From assembly GCA_011959285.1 (NCBI GenBank), contig BLLW01000013.1, positions 1-64,000 of the forward strand: 64,000 nucleotides of DNA, in the 5' to 3' direction. This stretch comes from Lachnospiraceae bacterium (GTDB taxonomy: Bacteria > Bacillota > Clostridia > Lachnospirales > Lachnospiraceae). The notes under the pieces were generated by a model. That model searched no databases. It was not told the origin of the DNA and saw only the letters and a list, made by a program, of their open reading frames with translations. Below are positions 63,382 through 64,000 of the stretch, one piece after another (within the stretch, counting starts at the first letter, position 1; each line of letters starts with the position of its first letter). The position numbers and the translations under genes were made by a program.

Positions 63382-64000
63382 TCAGCACAAAATCATCTCT
63401 GCAATGTCTTCAAACTCCTCCTGCCGTTCGTCCGTCAAAATCGTTCCAGATGTAAAAGAGGCAAAAGTTACCGCGCTGATTACGTGAAATTTACTGTTAT
63501 CACATAGGACATATGCCTTTCTGCACTGTTCTATCGCTGTCCTTTTCATCAGCGCTTCGCTTTCATCCGGCGTCGTAAATCCCGCAGTCCTGCTGACACC
63601 GTTGGTTCCAAAAAATCCCTTGGTAAAATGATAGTCCTTCAGGGTAAGCGCCGCCATGGCGCCCACCACAGCCTCTGTCGAACTTTTCAATGTGCCGCCA
63701 ATCAGTACGACATGCGCTCCTTTTGCTGCCAATTTCTGCGCGTGGGCAACGGCATTTGTCACAAAGGTCACATTGGCAGTTTCTACAAAATCCAGCATAT
63801 ACCCGGTGGTGGTCCCCGCATCCAGATATACAAAGTCCTGGGGTTCGATCAGCGATGCCGCATATCTGGCAATCCGCTTCTTTTCTTCTTTGTTTACCTC
63901 CGCCTTCTGGGTCACGGTAGGTTCTACGGACTGGTAGATGTGATCCATGCGGACGGCTCCCCCAAACACTTTGACCAGTCTTCCCGCCTTATCCAGCACA
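63382..64000 (-). CDS. DeoR/GlpR-family transcriptional regulator, 5' end outside window
   Basis: About 205 C-terminal residues are present; the N-terminal HTH is cut off by the window edge, so no start is assigned. The end of the wing (GRLVKVFGGAV) is followed by the DeoR C-terminal sensor domain, with YLDAGTTTGYM and LIGGTLK sugar-phosphate-binding motifs. Relatives repress sugar catabolism genes and release DNA on binding a sugar phosphate. It lies upstream of the BMP/DUF5722 operon, a plausible target. Confidence 0.88.
   Translation of the reverse strand, partial: VLDKAGRLVKVFGGAVRMDHIYQSVEPTVTQKAEVNKEEKKRIARYAASLIEPQDFVYLDAGTTTGYMLDFVETANVTFVTNAVAHAQKLAAKGAHVVLIGGTLKSSTEAVVGAMAALTLKDYHFTKGFFGTNGVSRTAGFTTPDESEALMKRTAIEQCRKAYVLCDNSKFHVISAVTFASFTSGTILTDERQEEFEDIAEMILC

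Overview
The window looks like chromosomal DNA of a flagellated, anaerobic Firmicute of the Lachnospiraceae / Clostridium cluster XIVa type. The evidence is the gene content and order: cdaA-cdaR-glmM, ireB-ruvX-yrzB followed by ylbF, an mltG-like gene and trmR/trhP, mbl with two flagellar rod genes (as mbl-flhO-flhP in Bacillus), comFC next to yvyF, ftsEX with a murein hydrolase activator and ctpA, a type III glutamine synthetase, and DUF3048 and DUF5722 lipoproteins. AGGAGG-like ribosome binding sites and a mix of ATG, GTG and TTG starts fit. Most genes lie on the minus strand. Names and families come from recognised motifs and gene order; no database search was run.

Layout. 0.1-5.6 kb is accessory: a radical SAM/SPASM enzyme with TPRs (133-1563) is paired with a chagasin-like (I42) protein whose tail carries four exact 13-residue repeats, each with one Cys. 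Divergent from it are a LytTR regulator, a GHKL kinase and a papain-like C92 amidase. 5.6-10.7 kb is a nucleotide-sugar and surface glycan operon (rfbD, divergent PAP2, gmd, a large membrane protein, fcl). 11-12.1 kb is a DUF3048 lipoprotein. 12.2-18.8 kb holds leuA, HPr, glmM, cdaR, cdaA and a polytopic membrane protein. 18.9-25.8 kb has a small membrane protein, yvyF, comFC, recD2, a FlgJ-type rod protein, two FlgG-family rod proteins and mbl. 26-34.2 kb has uvrA, uvrB and a single-chain type IIG restriction-modification enzyme. 34.2-39.5 kb is the ctpA / M23 activator / ftsX / ftsE cell-wall block and a PucR-type regulator.

39.9-45.9 kb has a YjfB-type small protein, a CPBP protease, CvfB, an acyl-ACP thioesterase, tRNA-Gln(CUG), a two-domain C39-like protein and type III glutamine synthetase with an attenuator-like leader. 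46.1-53 kb is a translation and RNA block: U32/TrhP, TrmR, a catalytic-domain-less MltG homologue, YlbF, RNase J, DUF1292, RuvX, IreB and MtaB. 53.2-58.8 kb has an HPr-like protein without the phosphoacceptor His, ThiI, a cysteine desulfurase, RsmE, PrmA and NudC. 58.8-64 kb has type I glutamine synthetase, a DUF5722 lipoprotein, a PnrA/BMP-type binding lipoprotein and the end of a DeoR-family regulator cut by the window edge.

The best candidate for an undescribed system is the radical SAM enzyme with the repeat-tailed I42 protein: 12 nt apart, one apparent promoter, a Tyr-Gly-Tyr-x-Cys-Gly-Ala-Gln motif repeated every 39 nt, and a signalling pair reading away from it. This looks like a modified-peptide (RiPP-like) locus in which an inhibitor-fold domain acts as leader or carrier. 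Second-rank signals are an intrinsic terminator inside the 3' end of ctpA, an antiterminator-like leader on the type III glutamine synthetase, and two proteins that keep a family fold but have lost its catalytic part (MltG-like, HPr-like).
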